Positions 48,856 to 55,150 of a DNA stretch of 55,150 nt are shown piece by piece. This DNA is from CAIMDX01 sp041652155 (GTDB lineage: Bacteria; Patescibacteriota; Minisyncoccia; Minisyncoccales; JAQTVQ01). The notes under the pieces are model-generated. The model was not told the DNA's origin. It worked only from the letters and a program-made list of their open reading frames with translations, and did not search any database. The translations under genes were made by a program, and so were the position numbers. Location: positions 1-55,150 of the forward strand of contig JBAZHV010000003.1 in the NCBI GenBank assembly GCA_041652155.1, read 5' to 3'. Within the stretch, counting starts at the first letter, position 1, and every line of letters starts with the position of its first letter.

Positions 48856-48890
48856 AAAAAATTACCTAGGTGACACCTAGGTAATTTTTT
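48856..48890. repeat. REP palindrome with AGGTGACACCT core
   Basis: Perfect 17-base arms (A6-TTACCTAGGTG) around an A. The T-run on either strand makes it a possible bidirectional terminator for htrA. Confidence 0.85.
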
Positions 48891-48898
48891 ATCATTAG

Positions 48899-48945
48899 CT
48901 GTGGATAACTTTACACAGGTCCGACCTGTGTAAAGTTATCCACAG
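48899..48945. repeat. 47-bp perfect palindrome with DnaA-box-like ends
   Basis: Arms of 23 bases (CTGTGGATAACTTTACAC, then AGGTC) around a C. Each end contains TTATCCACA in opposite orientation, a perfect match to the DnaA-box consensus. The core AGGTCCGACCT defines a second REP type. Confidence 0.85.
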
Positions 48946-48971
48946 GGGGTGTTGTTTTGGCTGCTGGCCAT

Positions 48972-49000
48972 TTGACAATGTCTGTCTAATTTTATAGATT
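48972..49000 (+). promoter_or_regulatory. Promoter in the htrA-49302 gap
   Basis: TTGACA (48972-48977), 17-base spacer, TAGATT (48995-49000), or TATAGA with a 15-base spacer. It would start a transcript near 49006. Confidence 0.6.
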
Positions 49001-49005
49001 ATTAT

Positions 49006-49152
49006 CAGTTGAAATTATGAATACCCGGATCAGCAGAGAAAACTTTAGTTTTTCCTCTTCTAGCCAAACTCTTCGGTCTGGGAATTTCTGTTTCTAAAAA
49101 ATAGTTAAGAAAAGAACACGAAACCAAATTCTCCAGATCGGGAGAATTTTTT
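49006..49152 (+). ncRNA. Candidate small RNA or leader
   Basis: A promoter upstream and a hairpin terminator at 49127-49152 (AATTCTCC/GGAGAATT, then T6) bracket about 145 bases. Inside, AGAGAAAACT and AGTTTTTCCTCT fold together near 49038-49061. A 26-codon open frame from ATG 49018 also exists. No known RNA family is recognised. The remaining gap to 49301 holds nothing else clear. Confidence 0.4.
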
Positions 49153-49301
49153 GTTTTAGGGGCTGTTTTTTCTTCCCGCGCCGAACTGTTACGAACCGTT
49201 TGGCGCGGGAGGGAGCAATAATCCGTTTGATGGCAAGCGGCGCGACCTCGTAGCATATTATAGTTCCAGAAAAACTTAAAAAGGAATGGAGGACAAAGAC
49301 G

Positions 49302-49769
49302 ATGCAACTACCAGCAGGGAACAAGCCGGCAACCAGTTTGCTCGGCGCGTACAGGAATGTGGACATTTGCGGCATTTTTCAGCTTGATTCCGCGGAATTA
49401 AAAGATGAGGCGATAATCATTGCCTCTGGAGAACTTAGGGTTTTTCTCGAAGGCGTAGGCATAGATCCTCTCGCCACGAGATACCAGGCGGAGTTTATGA
49501 CTCCCGCCAATCCCCTCAACGCCGGTTTTTACCAGTTGTTGGGAGTGAAAGTTCTTCCTGTGGCAACTAATGGCAATGGCCATTCCGAAACCGCATCCGG
49601 TATCGGAGAGACCACTGTCATCGACTTCATCGGCCAGTTTATGGCCAACCAGGAAAAAGAGCTGGAGATCGAAAGAGGCTGCGGGATCATTTATCCTATC
49701 GCCAAAAAAGACGGGATACTGGTCATCGCAAGCAGTCAAACAGGAATATTGGCCATAACGGCCTCATAA
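49302..49769 (+). CDS. Unknown soluble protein
   Basis: A 155-residue protein I do not recognise. It has the best Shine-Dalgarno site seen in the window, GGAGG at 49288-49292, nine bases before ATG. The sequence is mixed alpha/beta, without signal peptide or membrane segment; two cysteines. Motif-like stretches are EAIIIASGELRVFLEGVGID and FMTPANPLNAGFYQLLGVKV. It ends at a strong terminator and stands alone between repeat clusters, so it seems to be an independent unit, perhaps well expressed. Confidence 0.65.
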   Translation: MQLPAGNKPATSLLGAYRNVDICGIFQLDSAELKDEAIIIASGELRVFLEGVGIDPLATRYQAEFMTPANPLNAGFYQLLGVKVLPVATNGNGHSETASGIGETTVIDFIGQFMANQEKELEIERGCGIIYPIAKKDGILVIASSQTGILAITAS

Positions 49770-49800
49770 GATTGGGCGTCTGCCATCCGCCCAATCTTTT
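49768..49800 (+). terminator. Terminator after the 49302 gene
   Basis: AGATTGGGCG and CGCCCAATCT form a perfect 10-bp stem followed by T-rich bases. Confidence 0.85.
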
Positions 49801-49821
49801 CCTTCTTTAAAGCAAACAAAA

Positions 49822-49991
49822 TTAAAAAGTGGGCAAGGTGACACCTTGCCCACTTTTTAATGGAGTCTTAAGTTGGCAAAGGCCCCGCCTTCGCTTCGCA
49901 AGCTACGGCGGGCGAAGGGGGCTTTTGCCAACTTTCGGGATGCGTTTACACGGGTCGGACCTGGCGGCGTACAGGTCCGACCCGTGTAAAC
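49822..49991. repeat. Cluster of three REP-like palindromes
   Basis: First, 49822-49860: perfect 19-base arms with AGGTGACACCT core (GTGGGCAAGGTG arm). Second, 49871-49933: imperfect foldback AGTTGGCAAA.../...TTTTGCCAACT enclosing CGCCTTCGCTTCGCAAGC and GCTACGGCGGG. Third, 49944-49991: 20-base arms GTTTACACGGGTCGGACCTG with an eight-base loop GCGGCGTA. Together they fill most of the 348-base gap; no gene is seen. Confidence 0.8.
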
Positions 49992-50014
49992 CTTCGGACG
50001 GACTGCGTGCGCGT

Positions 50015-50043
50015 TTGACAGGGATGGTTAAAAACTGTATAAA
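50015..50043 (+). promoter_or_regulatory. Promoter for the 50118 gene
   Basis: TTGACA (50015-50020), 17-base spacer, TATAAA (50038-50043); about 70 bases before the gene. Confidence 0.75.
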
Positions 50044-50117
50044 ATTTAAGTCATCCTCCTCCGTTCAAAACAAAAGTCGGGAGGAGAAGTTTAAGGACCT
50101 TTAAAACAAAAAACGAA

Positions 50118-50639
50118 ATGGATACTGCTATAGTTATTTTTGTTTTTGGTATTTCTGGCATAATGATTTTTTCGATTTGGCAGAACAAAAAGAATCGCGT
50201 CTCTTCGGCGTCGAGCAAAGAGGAAGATATAATCTCAGCCGTCGAAGGGGAAGAGTTGGAAAGGGCAAGGGAAGAAAAAGAGAAGGAGATCGAAAACAAG
50301 AAAAAGCTGGAAGAATTGCTGACAAGGGAATCTTTTTTGGCAGGCGTTATTAAAAGCGTCCGAGGCAAAAAAATGGGCGGGAGCAGATATCGTCCAAGTG
50401 CGACCTTGCGTTCCAAGTACGCAGATGAAACCTTGGGAATACAAATTGTCGTATCTGTTTCTTTTTTCTTCAGCTTCGGGGAGAAGATAGAAAGTGTCAG
50501 CATAACGTCCAAGAAAGTGCCCGGAGTAGAAGGCTACAGCCGCCAGCTGGAGGAATTCAGCGATGAAGAACTCCAGAGGATCGACGATTGGATCGATTTC
50601 AACTACGGCGATTGCGGTTTTCTTTTAAGGGACAAGTGA
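50118..50639 (+). CDS. Membrane-anchored coiled-coil protein, unknown
   Basis: A 173-residue protein with one N-terminal hydrophobic helix (AIVIFVFGISGIMIFSIW), a Glu/Lys-rich coiled coil (about 43-75, EELERAREEKEKEIENKKKL), and a C-terminal domain of about 90 residues (SRYRPSATLRSKYADETLGI, VVSVSFFFSFGEKIESVSIT, DWIDFNYGDCGFLL). I know no family for it. It has its own promoter and terminator and lies between REP clusters. Confidence 0.7.
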   Translation: MDTAIVIFVFGISGIMIFSIWQNKKNRVSSASSKEEDIISAVEGEELERAREEKEKEIENKKKLEELLTRESFLAGVIKSVRGKKMGGSRYRPSATLRSKYADETLGIQIVVSVSFFFSFGEKIESVSITSKKVPGVEGYSRQLEEFSDEELQRIDDWIDFNYGDCGFLLRDK

Positions 50640-50655
50640 CGTCCGATATTAGTGA

Positions 50656-50689
50656 AAAAGGAGCGACTTCTCGAGAGCGCTCCTTTTTT
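50656..50689 (+). terminator. Terminator after the 50118 gene
   Basis: AAAAGGAGCG and CGCTCCTTTT pair over a 12-base loop and end in six T. Confidence 0.85.
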
Positions 50690-50722
50690 GTTGCCTGCAA
50701 GGATCATTTTTCATAATTAAAA

Positions 50723-50912
50723 GTGGATAACTTTACACAGGTCGGACCTGTGTAAAGTTATCCACAGATTCAATTTGGCAAAGGCCCGCTTCGCCCGCCG
50801 TAGCTTGCGAAGCGAAGGCGGGGCCTTTAGTGTTCGCGATTTATGCGATGTCCACGGTCGCAAACTTACACGGGTCGGACCTGGCGGCGTACAGGTCCGA
50901 CCCGTGTAAGTT
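50723..50912. repeat. Cluster of three REP-like palindromes, near-mirror of 48.9-50.0 kb
   Basis: First, 50723-50765: perfect 21-base arms (GTGGATAACTTTACACAG, then GTC) around a G, almost the palindrome at 48899; it keeps one perfect TTATCCACA. Second, about 50773-50830: GGCAAAGGCCCGC... with CGCCGTAGCTTGCGAAGC, the reverse orientation of the 49871 element. Third, 50863-50912: CTTACACGGGTCGGACCTG arms and the same GCGGCGTA loop as 49944. No gene lies in the 430-base gap apart from these and the clpB promoter. Confidence 0.8.
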
Positions 50913-50915
50913 CGC

Positions 50916-50943
50916 TTGACCTTCGGTTGGGGCTTGGTATAAT
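50916..50943 (+). promoter_or_regulatory. Promoter for clpB
   Basis: TTGACC (50916-50921), 16-base spacer, perfect TATAAT (50938-50943) preceded by TGG (extended -10). A leader of about 120 bases follows. No CIRCE or other heat-shock operator is recognised. Confidence 0.75.
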
Positions 50944-51070
50944 GATTTGCCGTAAGGATCGGCGGTTGTTGAAAGGGTTGTAAATGACGGCCGAAGCCAG
51001 GCGGTAAAAGGCTATATTTTAAAAGAGTTCATTTGCCATTGCCGGTTAATTAAGATAAAATTTTAAGTAT

Positions 51071-53800
51071 ATGGACGGTTTAAATTTCACCAATAAAGCG
51101 CAGAAATTGCTGATGGAGGCTCAAGGAATTGCGAGCGAGAAGGGCCAGCAGCAGATCGATGCCTTGCATCTGCTTTTTGCGTTGCTTTCGGACGATGAAA
51201 ATATAGTTTTGAGCTTGCTGGAAAGATTGAGGATCGATATCGAAGAGCTCAAAAAAAGGGTAAAATCCGCCCTTAATCAGATACCCGCCCTTTCCGGATC
51301 TCAAACTTTCGGCCAATTTTATTTGACCCAGGATATGGCCAAAGTTCTAAACAGGGCGAGGGACGAATCGGTGCAGATGCAGGACGATTTCATATCCGTC
51401 GAGCATCTGTTCTTGAGCCTTTTGGCGACTCCCGCCAGAGCCAAAGACGTTTTGGCCAAGGCCAGATATATAGACGACATGGCTGCCGCCGGCAGTCCCG
51501 AAGCTTTGGCGGCGGAAAAACTTGATTATGCCACGGCCAAAAAGATATTCGATCAGTTGAGAGGCGGGGAGCGCATAACTTCGCCGGACCCCGAATCGAA
51601 ATACAAGATACTGGAAAAGTTCGCCCGCAATATGACCGACATGGCCAGGAAAGGAGAGCTTGATCCGGTCATCGGCCGCGAAGAAGAAATAAGGCGCTTG
51701 ATGCAGATATTGTCGCGCCGCACCAAGAACAATCCGGTTTTGATCGGCGAGGCTGGCGTTGGAAAAACAGCCATTGTCGAAGGCTTGGCCCAAAAGATAG
51801 TCAAGGGCGACGTGCCGGAAAGTTTGAGAAATAAAGAGCTTATCAGCTTGGACTTGGGTTCGCTGATAGCCGGAACCAAATACCGCGGCGAATTCGAGGA
51901 AAGGGTCAAAGCCCTGCTTAAAGAACTTAAGAAGACCCAAGGTCTGCATATTCTATTCGTCGATGAGCTCCATACTTTGGTGGGCGCCGGCGGAGCCGAA
52001 GGCGCGATAGACGCTTCCAATTTGTTGAAGCCGGCTTTGGCGCGCGGAGAATTAAGAACGATCGGTGCGACCACTCTCAAGGAATACCAAAAATATATAG
52101 AAAAAGACGCGGCATTGGAGCGCAGATTCCAGCCTGTCACGGTCAGCGAACCGTCTATCGAAGACACCATAGCCATACTTAGAGGCTTGAAGGAAAAATA
52201 TGAACTTCATCACGGCTTGAGAATAAAAGACGCGGCTTTGGTTGCGGCCGCCGAGCTTTCGGCCAGATATATCAGCGATCGTTTTCTTCCCGACAAAGCG
52301 GTTGACCTGATGGACGAAGCGGCTTCGGGCTTGCGCTTGGAAATGGAATCCGAACCTGTCGAATACGAAGAATTGGCCAAAGAGATACAAAAAAGGGAGA
52401 TAGAAAAGGAGGCGTTGAAGACGGAAAAATTATCGGCGTCGGAAAAAGAAAGAAAAGAAATTTTAATGCGAGAGAGAGTGATCGAAAGGGAACTGGCCGA
52501 GCTTCAGGAAAAGGCCAGCGCTTATTCTTTGCGCTGGAAGACCGAGAAAGAAACGATAGGGAAGATCAAAGAATTGAAAAAAAATATCGATGCCCAAAAA
52601 TACGAAGAGGAGAAAGGATTAAAGGAAGGCAATTTGCAAAAAGTGGCCGAAATAAAATACGGCATACTCCCCGACCTTTTGAAGGAATTGAAAAAATACG
52701 ATAAGAAATTAACGGTCCTGCAAAAGCAAAACCCTATTTTGAAGCAGGAGGTTTCCGCCGAGGATATCGCCAAGGTGGTTTCGCGATGGACCGGGATCCA
52801 GGTTACCAGGCTTCTGGAATCGGAGGCGGGGAAACTGGAGAAGATGGAACAGGCATTGGCCAAAAGGATCATTTCCCAGGAAGACGCCATCAAAGCCGTT
52901 TCCAATGCCATCCGCCGCTCACGCGCCGGAATATCCGAAGAATCAAGGCCTTTGGGATCGTTCATCTTTTTGGGCCCGACCGGAGTGGGCAAAACCGAGA
53001 CCGCGCGCGCTTTGGCCGGATTTTTGTTTAATGATGAGAACGCTTTGATCAGGGTTGATATGTCGGAGTATATGGAAAAATTCGACGTTTCGAAAATGAT
53101 CGGATCCCCTCCCGGATATGTCGGTTACGACGAAGGCGGACAGCTGACCGAGAAGGTGAGGCGCAGGCCATACAGCGTGATACTTTTGGACGAGATCGAA
53201 AAGGCCAATCCGGAAATATTCAACATCTTGTTGCAGGTTTTGGAGGATGGCCGTTTGACCGATGCCAAAGGCCGCGTCACCTCTTTTCGAAACACCATTC
53301 TTATCATGACCTCCAACGTCGGTTCGGATGTCATAGCCAAAGAATCGACTTTGGGATTTTTGCCCAACAACGAAAAGATCAGCCAAAAGAAAGATCTGCG
53401 CAACAAGGTGATGTCGGCTTTAAAAGAAAAGTTCAGGCCGGAATTTTTGAATCGTATCGATGAGATAGTTCTCTTCGATTATTTGGGGCCGGTCGAGATC
53501 AAGAAGATCGTAAATTTGGAATTGGAAAAAGTTAAGAATCGTTTGAAGAAAAAGAGGATCAGCCTTCAGGTTTCGGAAAAAGCCAAAGATCTTTTGGCGA
53601 CCTTGGGATTCGATGCCAATCTTGGCGCGAGACCGTTAAAACGCGTTATTCAAAAAGAGATACTCGATCCTTTGGCTTTGAAGATCGTTATTTCCCAGAT
53701 CAAAGAAGGGGACAAAGCGACCATCGACGTAAAAGACGGCAAGATCGTTTTTGTCGAGCCTGCCGAAAAAACTTCGTCTGTTAAAAAAGACCAAGAATAA
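51071..53800 (+). CDS. clpB: ATP-dependent chaperone ClpB
   Basis: Hexameric AAA+ disaggregase that works with the DnaK system. The 909-residue protein has the Clp N-domain (1-145), AAA1 with Walker A GEAGVGKT (226-233) and Walker B ILFVDELH, a coiled-coil M-domain of ClpB type (LRWKTEKETIGKIKELKKNI, VAEIKYGILPDLLKEL), AAA2 with GPTGVGKTET (about 635-644), VILLDEIEKANPEIF, and a C-terminal D2-small domain with LGARPLKRVIQKEI. The M-domain and absence of a ClpP-binding loop argue for ClpB over ClpC. Slightly longer than usual. A pseudoprotease gene follows six bases later. Confidence 0.94.
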   Translation: MDGLNFTNKAQKLLMEAQGIASEKGQQQIDALHLLFALLSDDENIVLSLLERLRIDIEELKKRVKSALNQIPALSGSQTFGQFYLTQDMAKVLNRARDESVQMQDDFISVEHLFLSLLATPARAKDVLAKARYIDDMAAAGSPEALAAEKLDYATAKKIFDQLRGGERITSPDPESKYKILEKFARNMTDMARKGELDPVIGREEEIRRLMQILSRRTKNNPVLIGEAGVGKTAIVEGLAQKIVKGDVPESLRNKELISLDLGSLIAGTKYRGEFEERVKALLKELKKTQGLHILFVDELHTLVGAGGAEGAIDASNLLKPALARGELRTIGATTLKEYQKYIEKDAALERRFQPVTVSEPSIEDTIAILRGLKEKYELHHGLRIKDAALVAAAELSARYISDRFLPDKAVDLMDEAASGLRLEMESEPVEYEELAKEIQKREIEKEALKTEKLSASEKERKEILMRERVIERELAELQEKASAYSLRWKTEKETIGKIKELKKNIDAQKYEEEKGLKEGNLQKVAEIKYGILPDLLKELKKYDKKLTVLQKQNPILKQEVSAEDIAKVVSRWTGIQVTRLLESEAGKLEKMEQALAKRIISQEDAIKAVSNAIRRSRAGISEESRPLGSFIFLGPTGVGKTETARALAGFLFNDENALIRVDMSEYMEKFDVSKMIGSPPGYVGYDEGGQLTEKVRRRPYSVILLDEIEKANPEIFNILLQVLEDGRLTDAKGRVTSFRNTILIMTSNVGSDVIAKESTLGFLPNNEKISQKKDLRNKVMSALKEKFRPEFLNRIDEIVLFDYLGPVEIKKIVNLELEKVKNRLKKKRISLQVSEKAKDLLATLGFDANLGARPLKRVIQKEILDPLALKIVISQIKEGDKATIDVKDGKIVFVEPAEKTSSVKKDQE

Positions 53801-53806
53801 CCAAAT

Positions 53807-54502
53807 ATGTTCAAACAAATAGTCACAGTCATATTGTTCATTTTAGCCGGAGCCTTCGGCGGTATTTTGGTGCAGAGGTTCGCGCCCAACTTGTACGTTC
53901 AGCCCAATACCGCGCCGAGCTACGTTATCAGGGAAAATAATATTTATATCCAGGAAAACGACGCGCTGAAAGATTCGGTCCAAAAAACAAAGAGTTTTGT
54001 CTTAGGGGTCAGGTCTGTCGTCAGCGATAAAAAGATCTTGTCCGGATCGGGTCTGGTCCTTACTTCCGACGGCATGGCCGTTACTTTGGCCGAGTTGGTT
54101 CCGTCCGGCAGTAAAACCATTGTTTTTTATGTTGACGGCCAGCCGGTACAGGCCCAGGTAATCAAGCGCGACCTCAAAGAAAATTTGGCGCTGGTCAAAA
54201 TAGAAAAGAGCGGGCTCTCCGTTGGCGGATTTTTTATATTCGATCAGCTGGCGTTAGGGGAAAGGGTTTTTTTGGTCAGCCAGACATTCGATCCTCAAAC
54301 ATCGGCGCCAGGATTTTTAACCAATGAGGGGGTGGTAAAAACTTTCACTGCCGATACCATAGAAACTAATATCCAAGAATCGAAAGCTTTGGGCGCGCCA
54401 GTATTCGATATCAAAGGCTACGTCATGGGGATAACATCTTCTTCTTCCGGCTCTGTGACAGTGATACCGATCACGAAAATAAGAGATTTTTCTAAACTGT
54501 AA
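53807..54502 (+). CDS. Membrane-anchored trypsin-fold pseudoprotease (HtrA-like)
   Basis: A 231-residue protein with one N-terminal membrane helix (about 5-22) and a domain that aligns with the HtrA protease core: SGSGLVLTSDGMAVTLAELV against GSGFIVSEDGLVLTNKHVV, NLALVKIE against DLAILKIE, ALGAPVFDIKGYVMGIT against NSGGPLLNLSGEVIGIN. All three catalytic residues are replaced: His by E96, Asp by N126, Ser by L195. No PDZ domain. The fold seems kept, so it may bind peptides or regulate HtrA. It lies six bases after clpB, so is probably cotranscribed. Confidence 0.75.
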   Translation: MFKQIVTVILFILAGAFGGILVQRFAPNLYVQPNTAPSYVIRENNIYIQENDALKDSVQKTKSFVLGVRSVVSDKKILSGSGLVLTSDGMAVTLAELVPSGSKTIVFYVDGQPVQAQVIKRDLKENLALVKIEKSGLSVGGFFIFDQLALGERVFLVSQTFDPQTSAPGFLTNEGVVKTFTADTIETNIQESKALGAPVFDIKGYVMGITSSSSGSVTVIPITKIRDFSKL

Positions 54503-54521
54503 AATTACAGCGGCGGACAAT

Positions 54522-54549
54522 AAAAACCTGGGCCAAACCCCAGGTTTTT
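54522..54549 (+). terminator. Terminator after clpB-pseudoprotease
   Basis: AAAAACCTGGG and CCCAGGTTTTT pair around a short loop, with five T at the end. Confidence 0.85.
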
Positions 54550-54582
54550 ATTACCGCGCCAAATTACTGCGCCAACAAATTT

Positions 54583-54619
54583 TTACGGGTCGGACCCGTC
54601 GTACGGGTCCGACCCGTAA
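54583..54619. repeat. Tight double palindrome, GGGTCGGACCC type
   Basis: Arms TTACGGGTCGGACCCGT and its complement around CGT. Each arm is itself a near-palindrome (ACGGGTC-GGACCCGT), so alternative folds exist. Confidence 0.8.
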
Positions 54620-54695
54620 GCCGGCAGAGGCCTGGCTTTTGGCAATTTGTTTGTCGCAGTAAACCCGTACTCGGCCAGCGTAAAAGAACTACTGC

Positions 54696-54899
54696 GCCAA
54701 GCCGTAGCTCGCAAGCGAAGGCTGGCTGTGCCAAGCCGTAGCTCGCAAGCGAAGGCTGGCTGCGCCAAGCCGTAGCTCGCAAGCGAAGGCTGGCTGCGCC
54801 AAGCCGTAGCTCGCAAGCGAAGGCTGGCTGCGCCAAGCCGTAGCTCGCAAGCGAAGGCTGGCTGCGCCAAGCCGTAGCTCGCAAGCGAAGGCTGGCTGT
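54696..54899. repeat. Six tandem 34-bp repeats
   Basis: Units start at 54696, 54730, 54764, 54798, 54832 and 54866; all are GCCAAGCCGTAGCTCGCAAG plus CGAAGGCTGGCTG and C or T. The first and the last unit end in GT, as GC elsewhere. The inner AGCCGTAGCTCGCAAGCGAA resembles the CGCCGTAGCTTGCGAAGCGA element at 49.9 and 50.8 kb. There are no spacers. Confidence 0.9.
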
Positions 54900-54929
54900 G
54901 CCAAAATCTCGGCTGACACAGTACGAGAA

Positions 54930-54960
54930 AAAGTGGGCAAGGTGACACCTAGGTAATTTT
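54930..54960. repeat. Chimeric REP palindrome
   Basis: The left half AAAGTGGGCAAGGTGACACC equals the left arm and core of 49825-49844; the right half GGTGACACCTAGGTAATTTT equals the core and right arm of 48869-48888. The outer arms therefore no longer pair; only the AGGTGACACCT core is self-complementary. Confidence 0.85.
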
Positions 54961-54998
54961 ACTGCGCCATTGCTACGACTACTGCGCCAGACCGGCGG

Positions 54999-55042
54999 CT
55001 TCACGGCTCGGACCCGCTGGCGTACGGGTCCGACCCGTGAAG
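54999..55042. repeat. REP-like palindrome, GGGTCCGACCC type
   Basis: CTTCACGGCTCGGACCCG pairs with CGGGTCCGACCCGTGAAG (one mismatch) around CTGGCGTA. The loop resembles the GCGGCGTA loops at 49.96 and 50.88 kb. The region 54503-55150 contains no gene. Confidence 0.75.
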
Positions 55043-55104
55043 GTCTGCGTTCGTTGGGCTTTGCTACTGCGTCAAATTACTGCGACAGTTGAAGCGATGC
55101 TTCG

Positions 55105-55133
55105 TTGACACGATCGGTGATTTGTTTTATATT
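55105..55133 (+). promoter_or_regulatory. Promoter reading out of the window
   Basis: TTGACA (55105-55110), 17-base spacer, TATATT (55128-55133). It would serve a gene beyond the right edge. Confidence 0.65.
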
Positions 55134-55150
55134 GTTCAGTACTTTCGATC

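Noticed and set aside
49005..49375. Two overlapping minus-strand open frames
   Set aside because: They oppose the plus-strand gene with the strong GGAGG site and have no start signal or recognisable product.
48899..50765. Replication origin
   Set aside because: Only scattered DnaA-box words within REP palindromes; no dnaA or dnaN, and no AT-rich unwinding region beside them.
54696..54899. CRISPR array
   Set aside because: Units abut directly with no spacers, and no cas genes are in the window.
54564..55004. Long minus-strand open frames with a repeating Ala/Ser/Leu/Arg-rich protein
   Set aside because: They arise only because the 34-bp repeat lacks stops in these frames; three frames give overlapping versions, and no start site or family supports them.

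Overview
The window looks like a chromosomal segment of a bacterium of the Candidate Phyla Radiation (Patescibacteria, probably Parcubacteria-like). This is inferred, not proven. The grounds are compact genes with frequent overlaps, a short FtsZ, a ComEC without its nuclease domain, a Rel protein without ACT domain, few strong Shine-Dalgarno sites, and many proteins that join a prepilin N-terminus to a LamG domain. The standard code fits: TGA is used as stop. I found no rRNA, tRNA or CRISPR.

Layout. 1-1.3 kb: end of parA, then parB. 1.3-7 kb, minus strand: pth, dprA, topA and rel. 7-10 kb: lepB, hisS, rpsU and a YqeY-like gene. 10-14.3 kb: an accessory pair (a STAS-like/GHKL-ATPase gene and a STAS-like gene) bracketed by a duplicated terminator, then two paralogous membrane-anchored proteins with exactly 24 cysteines each. 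14.4-20.4 kb: patatin-like lipase, small membrane proteins, WbuC-like cupin, Ham1-like NTPase, HD hydrolase, an XRE/ImmA pair with a frameshifted peptidase, DUF523, and a HicB/HicA pair with a frameshifted toxin. 20.5-28.9 kb: ybeY, ftsA, ftsZ, nrdD, nrdG, rhomboid protease, comEC.

29.0-41.6 kb is the most striking part: 13 intact genes in tandem plus one 3' remnant. Each encodes a type IV prepilin N-terminus, a variable LamG-like domain and usually a SHOCT-like tail. Most neighbours overlap by 17 nt at the same junction, so the stop region of one gene encodes the start of the next. Head types and tail types are shuffled between copies, which suggests recombination. An AbiEii-type toxin-antitoxin cassette sits between copies 12 and 13, where a fourteenth copy has been reduced to its tail. 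The products would be processed by a prepilin peptidase (not in the window) and shown at the cell surface as variable adhesin-like pseudopilins. Glycosyltransferases, an EamA-type permease and an anchored glycosidase-like protein follow and fit an envelope theme.

45-55 kb: a REP-associated tyrosine transposase flanked by, and containing, the same palindrome, followed by a REP-rich region with several palindrome families, one chimeric palindrome and a 34-bp tandem repeat. Between the repeats lie htrA, two unknown genes, clpB and a trypsin-fold protein that has lost all three catalytic residues.

Together the window holds housekeeping blocks (partition, stringent response, division, anaerobic dNTP synthesis, DNA uptake, proteostasis) around a surface-protein array and several small mobile or conflict modules.
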